34,020 bases of DNA, taken from contig JAJDBQ010000032.1 of the NCBI GenBank assembly GCA_029261255.1, positions 1 through 34,020 on the forward strand, read 5' to 3'. Below are positions 1 through 7,124 of this stretch, in pieces (position 1 is the first letter of the stretch; the number at the start of each line of letters is the position of its first letter). The notes beneath the pieces are model-generated. The model had not been told where the DNA came from and did no database searches. It worked only from the letters and a program-made list of their open reading frames with translations. Made by a program: the position numbers and the translations under genes. Origin of the DNA: Nitrospirales bacterium (GTDB lineage Bacteria > Nitrospirota > Nitrospiria > Nitrospirales > UBA8639).

Positions 1-916
1 CGTACTTTGCCAGGGAACTCCAATGAAGTACGCCTTTATCCAAGCACATCGGCAGGAGTTCCGCCTCACGCGGCTCTGTGACACGCTGCAGGTCAGTCGC
101 AGTGGCTTCTATGCATGGCAAACTCGACCGGAAAGTCCCCGTACTCAACAGAATCGCGTCTTACTCGCTCAGATGCAGGTGCTCCATCAGCAAACACGGG
201 AAGCCTACGGAGCCCGGAAAATGTGGCACCTCTTGCAGCAAAATGGGTATGCCTGTGGGCGGCATCGGGTTGCTCGTCTTCGTCGGGTGGCCGGACTGGT
301 TACTCGGCGACGGCGGCGGTTTGTGCGAACGAGCCAAGCCCGACCCGAGAAAATTTCTTTGCCCAATACACTCAATCGTGAATTCGTGGTGGCTCAGAAA
401 AACCGGGTGTGGGCTGCGGGCATCACCTCTATTCCGACTCGAGTCGGCTGGTTGTATTTGGCGGTCCTGGTCGATCTCTACTCGCGGCGTGTGGTGGGCT
501 GGGCCATGAGTGAACGCCAAACCACCACGCTGGTGGTAGAGGCTTGGCGGATGGCGTGGGCACGACGCCACCCACCGACCGGGCTACTTCATCACCGTGA
601 TCAGGGCAATCAGTATACCGCCACGCTCTATCGCAGAATCCTGACTCGGCGTGGGGTTCAGCTCAGCCTGAGTCGCAAAGGGAATTGCTATGATAATGCC
701 GTCGTCGAAAGTTTTTTCAGTACGTTAAAAAACGAGCTGACACATGATTGCTCATTCCAAGATCGAGCCGAAGCCCGACAGGCAATCTTCCAATACATCG
801 AAGTCTTCTATAACCGAACACGCCTGCACCAAACGCTCGGCTATCGTAGCCCGGAAGAGTTTGAACGGCAGGTTGAGGACTCTTAACTTTATGTCTGTCG
901 ATTTAGGACCACCTCA
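1..916 (+). mobile_element. IS3-family insertion sequence, right part
   Basis: The window opens inside an IS3-family element: its second reading frame (transposase B) starts at 23, and the first frame (orfA) and left end lie outside the window. A plausible right end is 896-916: read from the outside inwards it begins TGAGGTGGTCC and, like many IS3-family ends, has a terminal CA on the top strand. The left inverted repeat is not visible, so this boundary is a proposal. Confidence 0.6.
23..886 (+). CDS. IS3-family transposase OrfB, probably inactive
   Basis: DDE (rve-type integrase core) transposase of the IS3 family, which catalyses strand cutting and joining for the insertion sequence. The N-terminal part (about 1-110) is the HTH_21-like region, with SRSGFYAW and the EAYGARKMWHLL stretch typical of the family. 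The core follows. The second acid is D193 (HHRDQGNQY) and the Glu is E229 (NAVVESFFSTLKNE), with 35 residues between them, the usual DD(35)E spacing. The first acid, normally the D of a W-x-x-D-I-T motif, is G133 here (VWAAGITSIPT, codon GGC at 419-421). One GAC to GGC transition would explain this. The length of 287 residues is normal for OrfB. Family assignment is certain; lack of activity is inferred from the missing Asp. Confidence 0.93.
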   Translation: MKYAFIQAHRQEFRLTRLCDTLQVSRSGFYAWQTRPESPRTQQNRVLLAQMQVLHQQTREAYGARKMWHLLQQNGYACGRHRVARLRRVAGLVTRRRRRFVRTSQARPEKISLPNTLNREFVVAQKNRVWAAGITSIPTRVGWLYLAVLVDLYSRRVVGWAMSERQTTTLVVEAWRMAWARRHPPTGLLHHRDQGNQYTATLYRRILTRRGVQLSLSRKGNCYDNAVVESFFSTLKNELTHDCSFQDRAEARQAIFQYIEVFYNRTRLHQTLGYRSPEEFERQVEDS

Positions 917-1140
917 GGCTGACCCCAACTCTATTCACCATTATGAACTAGATGTTCATAGGTTTTACCTATTAAGCATCAGACGCACCTTTCCTAGGGG
1001 AATGACGGCCGTTTCTTCGCCCGTTCTCCAATTCGTGCAGGGTCAAGCTTTGGTGTTTTCTGGTCGATGAGGGAGAGGGGTCGGTTGGTCTGCTGGCCGA
1101 ACCTTTTATTCTTGGCGATGGACTAAAGGTCTCCTGCGTG

Positions 1141-1764
1141 ATGAAAGTTCTTGTCGGCATCCTGGTGTTTGGTGCGGTATTAGGAGGTCTGTCTTCCCTC
1201 GGTATCATTGGGGCCTCTTCTTCACCTTTAGGCACTCAAGAAATTCAACGCCTGACATCTCTTCCTCTGGAACCGATTCATCAATCGATGAGTGTGCGCC
1301 AAGCCTATCGGGCGATTCCTCATAATCAACAAACGTTTCGTTTGAGCCAATCTGTCCTTCAAAAAACCGAGGCGAAATATCTAGATCAAGCGTTCGCTCT
1401 CGTGGATCTTGCGGTCGTCGAGCGTGTTTCTCTGTTACGCACCGTTCAGCGTGAGGGCAATCGATCCTTGCCGTTGAACAATTATGAGCAAATTCTCAAG
1501 CGGTTCCTGGCCATTTCAGTTCCGCCAAGATTAGTTTATTTCCATCAACAGGTGGCGGCGGCTATTCGGGAAGAACACGCTTATTATGAGGGTCTACAGA
1601 AACAACCGTCTGTCACCACGGTCGATCGATCGCATCCTCTTATTCAAAGGCTGCATCGTCGGCTTTGGGCGTCCTATCAATTTCTGGTGTCCGAGTACCC
1701 GCAGGAATCGCCGAATAATCAACAGGCCTTTTTTGAACACCTCTGCGCCTTAGATTTTATTTAG
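1141..1764 (+). CDS. Exported protein of unknown function
   Basis: I do not recognise this family. From ATG 1141 it encodes 207 residues. A GTG at 1138 is an equally possible start, and AAAGGT at 1125-1130 could serve either. Residues 1-27 are a hydrophobic segment (KVLVGILVFGAVLGG...) that reads as an uncleaved anchor or signal peptide. The rest is soluble, mostly helical, with many Gln and basic residues, no cysteines apart from one near the C-terminus, and no obvious catalytic motif. It probably acts on the outer side of the inner membrane. It stands alone between the IS3 element and a decayed gene on the other strand, so context gives no clue. Confidence 0.7.
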   Translation: MKVLVGILVFGAVLGGLSSLGIIGASSSPLGTQEIQRLTSLPLEPIHQSMSVRQAYRAIPHNQQTFRLSQSVLQKTEAKYLDQAFALVDLAVVERVSLLRTVQREGNRSLPLNNYEQILKRFLAISVPPRLVYFHQQVAAAIREEHAYYEGLQKQPSVTTVDRSHPLIQRLHRRLWASYQFLVSEYPQESPNNQQAFFEHLCALDFI

Positions 1765-1798
1765 GAATGTGGGCACGCCTGTCCCTACTACTAATCGC

Positions 1799-1953
1799 TT
1801 AAATGGACGGACCAACTGGATGCTCCACCCATGCCGTCTCCACATCACCATTTACTCACTCAGGAGCAAGCCCTAAGGCCTCTTCATAGAATTTCCTTGC
1901 CCTTGGAGGGTCGGTGACAGGTACCCTGTCAACGCCATTTTGGTACTCTTCAT
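1799..1953 (-). pseudogene. Decayed VOC/glyoxalase-like gene
   Basis: On the minus strand an AGGAGG (1965-1960) lies 6 nt before an ATG at 1953. This frame gives MKSTKMALTG and soon stops. In the neighbouring frame the sequence continues as VPVTDPPRARKFYEEALGL, then APE, a stop, and VNGDVETAWVEHPVGPSI. The first part matches the N-terminal signature of vicinal-oxygen-chelate (glyoxalase/bleomycin-resistance) proteins, with VPVTD-x(3)-AR-x-FYE-x-x-LGL, and the second resembles their next strands. A frameshift near the start, one internal stop and loss of the C-terminal two thirds make this a remnant. The good ribosome site suggests loss was fairly recent. The identification rests on motif recognition. 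Confidence 0.6.
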
Positions 1954-2058
1954 TGCATTCCTCCTCGTTTATTGTGATGTCGTCACTGAATGAGCCTCAA
2001 ATTTATCATATGACATACAGTGATGTTCTCTTTCATTCCATCCAGACCAAAGGCCCGT

Positions 2059-2064
2059 TATAAT
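2059..2064 (+). promoter_or_regulatory. Candidate -10 box of the DUF2024 gene
   Basis: A perfect TATAAT lies 27 bp before the start codon at 2091. The hexamer 17 bp upstream (2036-2041, TTCCAT) is a poor -35 box, so this is a plausible but weak sigma-70 promoter. Confidence 0.35.
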
Positions 2065-2090
2065 GCCCTCTCTTAACAAAAGGGGAAACG

Positions 2091-2348
2091 ATGCAAATTC
2101 ATGTGTATGATACTTATGTGAAAGCCCAAGATGGCCGTACGATGCATTTTGACGTGTTTACAGCTGTAAAAGATGATCTAAAGGCTGTTGAGTATGCCAA
2201 GGAATGGTTAGACAGTGTTGATGAGAAGGATGCCATCATTACCAGTAAGGAATGTAGTTTTTGCCACAGCCAAAGTGCTCCTCCAAACGTTGCTGAGGCC
2301 ATTAATAAGGATGGCTATTACATTTACAAGATGGAAGGCTGTCCGTAA
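2091..2348 (+). CDS. DUF2024 family protein
   Basis: Small cytosolic protein of 85 residues matching the DUF2024 family in length and pattern: the start MQIHVYDTYVKAQDGRTMHF, a central helix rich in Lys and Glu (AVEYAKEWLDSV), the CSFCHSQ motif and the end GYYIYKMEGC. The pair of cysteines C-x-x-C-H around residues 55-59 could bind a metal, but no function is established for the family. A purine-rich ribosome site (AAAAGGGGAAACG) precedes ATG 2091. It appears to be a single-gene unit, with a candidate TATAAT upstream and a decayed transposase downstream. Confidence 0.88.
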   Translation: MQIHVYDTYVKAQDGRTMHFDVFTAVKDDLKAVEYAKEWLDSVDEKDAIITSKECSFCHSQSAPPNVAEAINKDGYYIYKMEGCP

Positions 2349-2489
2349 CGACGACACCCTCATTTTGTCTTTTGAGAATATTGGTGAACATCTTCATGAT
2401 CACATGGAATCTCTGGCCTCAGCAATCCACTGCAATGGGGTGAGGCCTGCGTTGTTGCATTAGTCGAGTCGATCTATGACTCTTATGCC

Positions 2490-2800
2490 ATGGCCAGAAA
2501 ACCAAGACTGCACGTAGCAGGCTGTTTCTATTATGTGAATAGGTATTAGGAACCTATTGCAGATGTATGAGCGGTGAATTCAAAGTTGAAGTGCAACCCT
2601 GGAAATTTCGCCATGCTTTCGCAGGACGATGGAACTGGAGACATTTGATAGGGGCTTACATTGCTTGCTTGATAAAGTATTGCCGCTTCCCTTCAGGCTG
2701 CATGCTTTTTCCATGTAGCGTCCTGGCATGGCGCTGATCGCTGCCCTCTTTGCGCAAAGAGCGTGCTCCCGACATCCAAAATCCTCTACTACTCATATCG
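2490..2800 (+). pseudogene. Remnant of a REP-associated (Y1) transposase
   Basis: An ATG at 2490 opens MARKPRLHVAGCFYYVNRY followed by a stop at 2547. This closely matches the invariant N-terminus of REP-associated tyrosine transposases (RAYT, Transposase IS200-like family: MARKPR-x-x-x-x-G-x-(F/Y)YHV). Further on, 2595-2650 reads QPWKFRHAFAGRWNWRHL, which resembles the family's QNLSFRYTRWINWR segment. Around 2690-2760 a stretch with AASLQAACFFHVAS resembles the C-terminal helical region. Between these the HUH/Tyr catalytic part is missing and there are frameshifts and stops, so the gene is dead. The N-terminal match is strong; the later matches are tentative. A perfect 16-bp palindrome (2746-2761, CTCTTTGCGCAAAGAG) lies inside. 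The rest of the 2349-2972 gap shows no other gene. Confidence 0.5.
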
Positions 2801-2972
2801 CACACCGTACTTCAGGTAGACTTTTTCACAGCATCGAGAATCTTTCATGCGAGTTATGAATAATGAATACATATAATAGCGTTGTAGAACTTGTGTGCAA
2901 TCTTCTGTGAAAATGGATACGATCTTGTCATGGGAAATTGAATGGGGCCAATATCAATGAACAGAGGACGTG

Positions 2973-4169
2973 ATGAAGAATAACAGGCATCTCATGCAGC
3001 GTTATCGAGTGAAATGGCTAGTGATCCTTCTCTGTGGGATAGGCTGGCTGATGTGGATTAGTCCAATAGTCTTCGCTAATCATCGAGGAGGCGATGGCCA
3101 TGGGCATTCCGAGGTTAGTGACTTTGACGAGTCTGCCGGTTATGAGATTCCTGGCGCATCGTTTCAGGTGTATTGGAAGGAAGGTGCAGGATTAGTTGAA
3201 GTTTTGGCGTCAGGTAAAAAACAACGCGAGAAGAGCATTCAGGCGGTTGTCGATGCGTTCACGATGATGGTGAAAGATCGAATCCAGTATAAGCGTTTTG
3301 ATGAGTCCCTCACTAAGGGAGTGTTACAGAACGTCATTATTGAGCCAAAGGTCGTCAACCGCGAGGGCAAGGAATTTATGTTTTTAGTCGCTCGCACGAA
3401 GCATAAAGGAAGCGTGAGATTACTCATCAATGCTTCGATGCTTCAGGAGCAAGGGTTCATCACTCATCCGGAACAACTCGTCCCATTGTTGGCCCGAGAG
3501 TTTCAATGGGTCATCAGTAAATCCGATACCTCAAAAATGCAACGGAAAAGACCTGAGACTCGCGATCTCAAGCATGCTCCAATTCAGACACGAAAGGCTA
3601 TCGGAGGCATGTCTGGAGCAGAGCGAGAAACACGTTTGCAAAAACTTTTTGAGGGGTATCTGACGACGGTTGATGCCTTCAAGAGTCTAGAGGGCCAACC
3701 CTATTATGAGCTCGGGTCAGATAAGATGCTTACAGCTGCTCAAGTGAACTCTGCGACGCATTTCTATGATATTCGGGTTCGGGAGGCTCTCCAGCGGATT
3801 GTCCTGGACTCAGAGTTTTTACAAAACACTCCAAAAGCCGTTCGTAATTTGTTAAACGGAAACATTTGGAATGTCTCGTTTGTTCATATTGACTCGCGCG
3901 ATTGGGCGACGAGGACTCGTGTTCTTCCTAGAGATAAAGCGGTCAACGTTGGTAAAAAAGAAAAGCTCATTCAACCTGCCAAAATTTTAATCAATCTACA
4001 TCGGAAAGCCCTCCCCGAGGACCCCTATTATACTCTCACCAATGATTTGCCCATGGGTGCGCTCTCAACCAGCCAATTAGCACAGGTTATTTCGTTAGAA
4101 ATTGAACATCAGATCATTGAGAAATCTATGCGCGGCCATGTCGCAGCTGATGAGCAATCTGCTCCATAA
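2973..4169 (+). CDS. Secreted protein of unknown function
   Basis: I do not recognise this 398-residue protein. Residues 1-34 form a clear signal peptide: a basic start (KNNRHLMQRYRVK), a hydrophobic core (WLVILLCGIGWLMWI) and a probable cleavage after VFA. A short His/Gly-rich segment follows (NHRGGDGHGHSE), which could bind metal. The remainder is soluble and mixed alpha/beta with no cysteines, so a periplasmic location is likely. Start choice: AGAGGA at 2963-2968 is 4 nt from ATG 2973 but only 1 nt from the in-frame GTG 2970, so ATG is preferred. It appears monocistronic. An inverted repeat CCCATC/GATGGG at 4212-4227 follows the stop but has no T-run, so termination there is doubtful. Confidence 0.8.
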   Translation: MKNNRHLMQRYRVKWLVILLCGIGWLMWISPIVFANHRGGDGHGHSEVSDFDESAGYEIPGASFQVYWKEGAGLVEVLASGKKQREKSIQAVVDAFTMMVKDRIQYKRFDESLTKGVLQNVIIEPKVVNREGKEFMFLVARTKHKGSVRLLINASMLQEQGFITHPEQLVPLLAREFQWVISKSDTSKMQRKRPETRDLKHAPIQTRKAIGGMSGAERETRLQKLFEGYLTTVDAFKSLEGQPYYELGSDKMLTAAQVNSATHFYDIRVREALQRIVLDSEFLQNTPKAVRNLLNGNIWNVSFVHIDSRDWATRTRVLPRDKAVNVGKKEKLIQPAKILINLHRKALPEDPYYTLTNDLPMGALSTSQLAQVISLEIEHQIIEKSMRGHVAADEQSAP

Positions 4170-4230
4170 TAGACAGAGGCGTAATTCAGCCCACATTCAG
4201 TTATGAAATGCCCCATCTCTTGATGGGCCG

Positions 4231-4336
4231 TTAATCGATGTTGGCGGTGCGGCGGTGGAAGCGGAGGATAATATTGGGGTCGGGGTGGAGGTTGACGGTG
4301 GCTTTGTCTTTTCCTGTATAGGACACGCTATTTCAG
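4231..4336 (-). pseudogene. Duplicated 3' end of ppk2
   Basis: This stretch matches 5663-5768, the end of ppk2, at 103 of 106 positions by eye (mismatches at 4245, 4328 and 4334). It covers the last 34 codons and the stop. In this copy an early Leu codon has become TGA, and no upstream ppk2 sequence precedes it, so it encodes nothing. The high identity implies either recent duplication or ongoing exchange between the copies. Confidence 0.9.
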
Positions 4337-4612
4337 GCTACTAGAAAAAGACATTTCCTCTGCGCCGCTCAAAATTCGGCTAGGATTTGAGGACATCTTT
4401 CCCCTCTGCCTTTGCCACCATAACGATTATAGTCATCAATAATGAGTTGAATGACATTACATGTTTTGTCATTCAAACCGGTCACATTCATATCTAAGCT
4501 ACAGGACTCCATATTACTTTGAAAACCAATAGGTGAATATGGAAAACGGCACTTACATGGTCGGGGGCAAAATGAATGCTCAGGGTAGATTGTGGTATTG
4601 AGGTTGATATGG

Positions 4613-4636
4613 TAGCGTACTATATAGCGTACGCTA
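4613..4636 (+). promoter_or_regulatory. Putative autoregulatory operator of the toxin-antitoxin pair
   Basis: TAGCGTAC occurs twice as a direct repeat (4613-4620 and 4625-4632), 12 bp apart. The second copy is half of a perfect 12-bp palindrome, TAGCGTACGCTA (4625-4636). The palindrome abuts AAGGAGG (4636-4642) and the ATG at 4650. YefM-type antitoxins and their complexes are known to bind palindromes with a GTAC core over their own promoter, which fits this site. Confidence 0.55.
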
Positions 4637-4649
4637 AGGAGGCTGATCT

Positions 4650-4892
4650 ATGGATTCTATTACGGCAACAGAGGCTCGAAAACAGCTCTATTCATTATTA
4701 GACGATGTGGCGGATTCCCATCACCCTATTCAGATAACCGGCAAGCGATCGTCGGCCGTTCTGATTTCTGAAGAGGATTGGAGGGTCATTCAGGAAACCT
4801 TGTATCTGCAATCGATTCCGGGAATGAAAGCTTCCATTAAGAAGGGTTTAAAAACTTCGGTGGACAAATGTGCGACGGAGCCTGGGTGGTGA
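4650..4892 (+). CDS. YefM/Phd-family antitoxin
   Basis: Antitoxin of 80 residues that should bind and neutralise the toxin encoded just downstream and repress the shared promoter. The N-terminal DNA-binding and dimer part is typical of the Phd/YefM family: MDSITATEARKQLYSLLDDV, then PIQITGKRSSAVLISEEDW around residues 26-44. The C-terminal tail (about 50-80) is the flexible toxin-binding segment. ATG 4650 has a strong AAGGAGG 7 nt upstream. The stop TGA (4890-4892) overlaps the proposed GTG start of the toxin, so the two are translationally coupled. A palindromic operator lies directly upstream. Confidence 0.92.
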   Translation: MDSITATEARKQLYSLLDDVADSHHPIQITGKRSSAVLISEEDWRVIQETLYLQSIPGMKASIKKGLKTSVDKCATEPGW

Positions 4893-5155
4893 AAAAATGG
4901 AAAGTTGTGTTCACCAAACAGGCCCAGAAAGATGCCAAGAAAATTTCGCAATCTGGTCTAAGGCCACAGGCTGATAAGTTACTCAAAATTCTCGAAATAA
5001 ACCCTTTCAAAAATCCTCCCTCATATGAGAAGCTTGTCGGCGATTTGTCTGGCGCCTGCTCCCGCCGTATCAATATTCAACATCGTCTGGTTTATCAAGT
5101 TCTTGATGATGGGCACATGGTAAAAGTTATTCGGATGTGGACGCATTACGAATGA
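4889..5155 (+). CDS. YoeB/Txe-family mRNA interferase toxin
   Basis: Toxin of the RelE superfamily, YoeB/Txe type, a ribosome-dependent endoribonuclease that cleaves mRNA during translation. From GTG 4889 it has 88 residues, the usual size. Visible family marks are VVFTKQAQKDAKK at the start, YEKL with E48, SRRINIQHRLVYQV with R59/R60, and the C-terminal THYE with H86 and Y87, corresponding to the Glu, Arg, His and Tyr of the YoeB active site. GTG 4889 is preferred because GGAG at 4877-4880 is 8 nt upstream and the start overlaps the antitoxin stop (GTGA). An in-frame ATG at 4868 would add seven residues but has no good ribosome site. All key residues are present, so it should be active. Confidence 0.9.
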   Translation: MKKWKVVFTKQAQKDAKKISQSGLRPQADKLLKILEINPFKNPPSYEKLVGDLSGACSRRINIQHRLVYQVLDDGHMVKVIRMWTHYE

Positions 5156-5236
5156 GTGACTATATCGGTCAGTTAAAGTGCCCGCCATTCCCCGTGAGGA
5201 CTTAGTCGGTGGAGAAGTTCTCTTTTCGTTGAAGAG

Positions 5237-5490
5237 TGGGATGCTTGAAGAAGTCCGCCAGCCTTCGCCAAGGCTACGGCTGACAGACTAGTGGTTCCAT
5301 GCCTGCCGAAGCGGCTTCGCATAGGCAGGTCGCCATCTTTCCGTGCTTCCTTACTGGTCGTACGCTTTGCGCACCAAGGCTACTCCGTGGGAGTGAGCTA
5401 CGAAGGCCTGGAGGGACTGCGGTCTTACTGGACATACCTCCGCCGAAGCTGTTTTGCGCAGGCAAACTGACTTTTTTGAGCCGTTCCTCC
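5237..5490 (+). repeat. Dispersed repeat copy 1 (long form)
   Basis: One of six related intergenic sequences in the window. The left end (GGGATGCTTGAAGAAG) and right end (CTTTTTTGAGCCGTTCC) are diverged versions of the terminal inverted repeats seen best at 29488 and 29709. The interior carries the shared blocks: CCTTCGCCAAGGCTACGG, a CCTGCC/GGCAGG hairpin, CGTGCTTCC and GGTCTTACTGGAC. After the end, 5491-5662 holds a small inverted repeat (GGCTATT 5558-5564 with AATAGCC 5579-5585) and no gene. Confidence 0.8.
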
Positions 5491-5662
5491 CCCTGACGTT
5501 GCTCGTTTTGCTTGAGCATTTCTGGAGCATGGATCTGAATGATGTAACAGGCGAATTGGCTATTCGTGAGAACTATTCAATAGCCTAACTGGCTAAGGAC
5601 TCTCTCTGTTTTGATGAGTAACCTACCTGGGACGTTGTCTCAAATCAGTGAGATGGAGCGCC

Positions 5663-6571
5663 TTAATCGATGTTGGCTGTGCGGCGGTGGAAGCGGAGGA
5701 TAATATTGGGGTCGGGGTGGAGGTTGACGGTGGCTTTGTCTTTTCCTGTATAGGACACGTTATTTAAGACGTGGCGGATGGCTTCAAGTCGTGCACGGAA
5801 TTTACTGTTCGCTTTGACGATGACCCAAGGGGCGTAGGATGTATGGGTCTTGCTGAACATTTCTTCCTTATATTTCGTATACAGGTCCCAATGCTCTTGG
5901 GCCTTGTCGTCGACGGGGCTCACTTTCCATTGTTTGAGTGGATTTTTCTTTCGGGCTTTAAATCGCCGGTCTTGCTCTTCTTTTGAAATGGAAAACCAGA
6001 ATTTAATGAGCTCAATGTTATCTTCATAGAGCATGTGTTCGAATTCTGGTACCTGCTGCATGAAGGTTTGATACTGCTTTTTCGTGCAAAATTGATTGAC
6101 GGGTTCTACTACCGCGCGGTTGTACCAACTACGGTCAAAAAAGGCGAGTTCTCCAGGATTGGGCAAGTTCTTGACGTATCGTTGAAAATACCATTGCCCT
6201 TTTTCCACCTCGGTCGGTATCGGTAAGGCTACCGCTCGCATGGAGCGGGGATTCAGATGTTCAATAAATCTGCGGATCGCCCCACCTTTTCCAGCAGCAT
6301 CGCGCCCTTCAAACACAATGACGACTCGGCGACCATTTATCTGCACATCTCGTTGCAACTTCACGAGCTCTACTTGAAGTTGACGAAGTTCATATTCGTA
6401 TTGCAGTGCGCGGGCTGCGCGTTTGACATCCACCTGTTTGGAGCGGAGGAGTTGTATCAGCCCTCTTCGTGTGGAGACTTGCGCCAAATCTTCAGGCTGT
6501 AATGTTGTTGCGACTTTCTTGGGGGGAGGTACGACTGCGAGTTTTCGTTTAGGTGGCATGGCTCGATTCAT
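5663..6571 (-). CDS. ppk2: Polyphosphate kinase 2, class I
   Basis: Cytosolic polyphosphate:nucleotide phosphotransferase, which uses inorganic polyphosphate to phosphorylate nucleoside diphosphates (or the reverse). The 302-residue protein has the PPK2 core with Walker A GRDAAGKGG (89-97), Walker B FFDRSWYNR (144-152) and the basic lid KEEQDRRFKARKK (197-209). A single domain of this size fits class I. The N-terminal 35 residues are a variable, proline- and lysine-rich extension. ATG 6571 is used; ATG 6559 (MPPKRK) is possible, and neither has a strong ribosome site. The last 106 bp are duplicated at 4231-4336. The SMR gene lies 99 bp upstream on the same strand and may share a transcript. 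Confidence 0.95.
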   Translation of the reverse strand: MNRAMPPKRKLAVVPPPKKVATTLQPEDLAQVSTRRGLIQLLRSKQVDVKRAARALQYEYELRQLQVELVKLQRDVQINGRRVVIVFEGRDAAGKGGAIRRFIEHLNPRSMRAVALPIPTEVEKGQWYFQRYVKNLPNPGELAFFDRSWYNRAVVEPVNQFCTKKQYQTFMQQVPEFEHMLYEDNIELIKFWFSISKEEQDRRFKARKKNPLKQWKVSPVDDKAQEHWDLYTKYKEEMFSKTHTSYAPWVIVKANSKFRARLEAIRHVLNNVSYTGKDKATVNLHPDPNIILRFHRRTANID

Positions 6572-6670
6572 TCATTGGAGAATGGTGCCCCTCAACATAG
6601 ATGAGGAGTGCGGACATCATATTTTATTAGCTTACCATGGATCAGGCAATCTTCCCACTGATCGAGAGCC

Positions 6671-7000
6671 TTACAAGCGAACAGTATGGGAGAAGGTGTG
6701 AATGACCGCCACTCCGGCGATAATCAGTCCCATCCCTAGGATAGCCGGAGTATCCGGGATTTCCCGAAATACGATAACTCCGACGAGAGCCACGAGGACG
6801 ATTCCTATCCCTGACCAGATCGCATAGGTGACTCCTACAGTCATGTGACGCAACACTAAGCTTAAGAGATAGAAGGCCGCTCCATAACCCACGACAACCA
6901 ATACGCTGGGCCCTAGTTTTGTGAATCCTTCCGCACTTTTTAGTGCACTCGTCGCAATAACTTCAGCCAAGATTGCCATAAATAAATAGAGATAGGTCAT
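6671..7000 (-). CDS. Small multidrug resistance (SMR) family transporter
   Basis: Inner-membrane protein of 109 residues with four predicted membrane helices, as in EmrE and QacE. It should exchange protons for small cations such as quaternary ammonium compounds or guanidinium. The essential membrane Glu is E13 (MAILAEVIATSALK). The helix-three signature VTYAIWSGIGIV is intact, with Y59, W62 and G64 matching EmrE Y60, W63 and G65 in spacing. The sequence looks closer to the EmrE-type drug exporters than to SugE/Gdx, but the substrate cannot be told. ATG 7000 has AAGGAT 6-7 nt upstream. A perfect 10-bp palindrome lies about 29 bp before the start. Confidence 0.94.
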   Translation of the reverse strand: MTYLYLFMAILAEVIATSALKSAEGFTKLGPSVLVVVGYGAAFYLLSLVLRHMTVGVTYAIWSGIGIVLVALVGVIVFREIPDTPAILGMGLIIAGVAVIHTFSHTVRL

Positions 7001-7028
7001 GGGTGAATCCTTTTCATATCGTTTTTAA

Positions 7029-7038
7029 CTCAATTGAG
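7029..7038. promoter_or_regulatory. Palindrome upstream of the SMR gene
   Basis: CTCAATTGAG is a perfect 10-bp palindrome about 29 bp upstream of the SMR start codon, a position where a repressor could block transcription. The binding protein is unknown and chance is possible. Confidence 0.25.
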
Positions 7039-7124
7039 ACGATGTTGCGTGGTGACAGGTTTGGCCTTTGCGCCTGAAAAAAGAATGTATAACCTTAGCG
7101 TACATAGAACATGAGGATTATTCT

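Larger units (their letters stand above)
4231..5662. mobile_element. Putative element integrated at the ppk2 3' end
   Basis: The 1,432 bp from 4231 to 5662 begins with a second copy of the last 106 bp of ppk2 and ends exactly at the ppk2 stop codon. Both copies lie in the same orientation. This is the layout left when an element integrates in the 3' end of a gene, restores the gene and pushes the old end to its far side. Its cargo is the YefM/YoeB-type pair (4650-5155) and one dispersed repeat (5237-5490). No integrase is present, so it would be a deleted or trans-mobilised element. A simple segmental duplication is the alternative. Between 4337 and 4612 I see no convincing gene. Confidence 0.4.

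Noticed and set aside
4369-4512. Minus-strand open frame of 47 codons with several cysteines between the ppk2 fragment and the toxin-antitoxin operator
   Set aside because: It reads like a protein fragment (DMNVTGLNDKTCNVIQLIID), but has no ribosome site, no recognised family and a stop shortly upstream, so I could not support it as a gene.
7096-7103. Third TAGCGTAC site, upstream of the SMR gene
   Set aside because: Matches the toxin-antitoxin operator half-site, but an 8-mer is expected about once by chance in this length, and no palindrome accompanies it.
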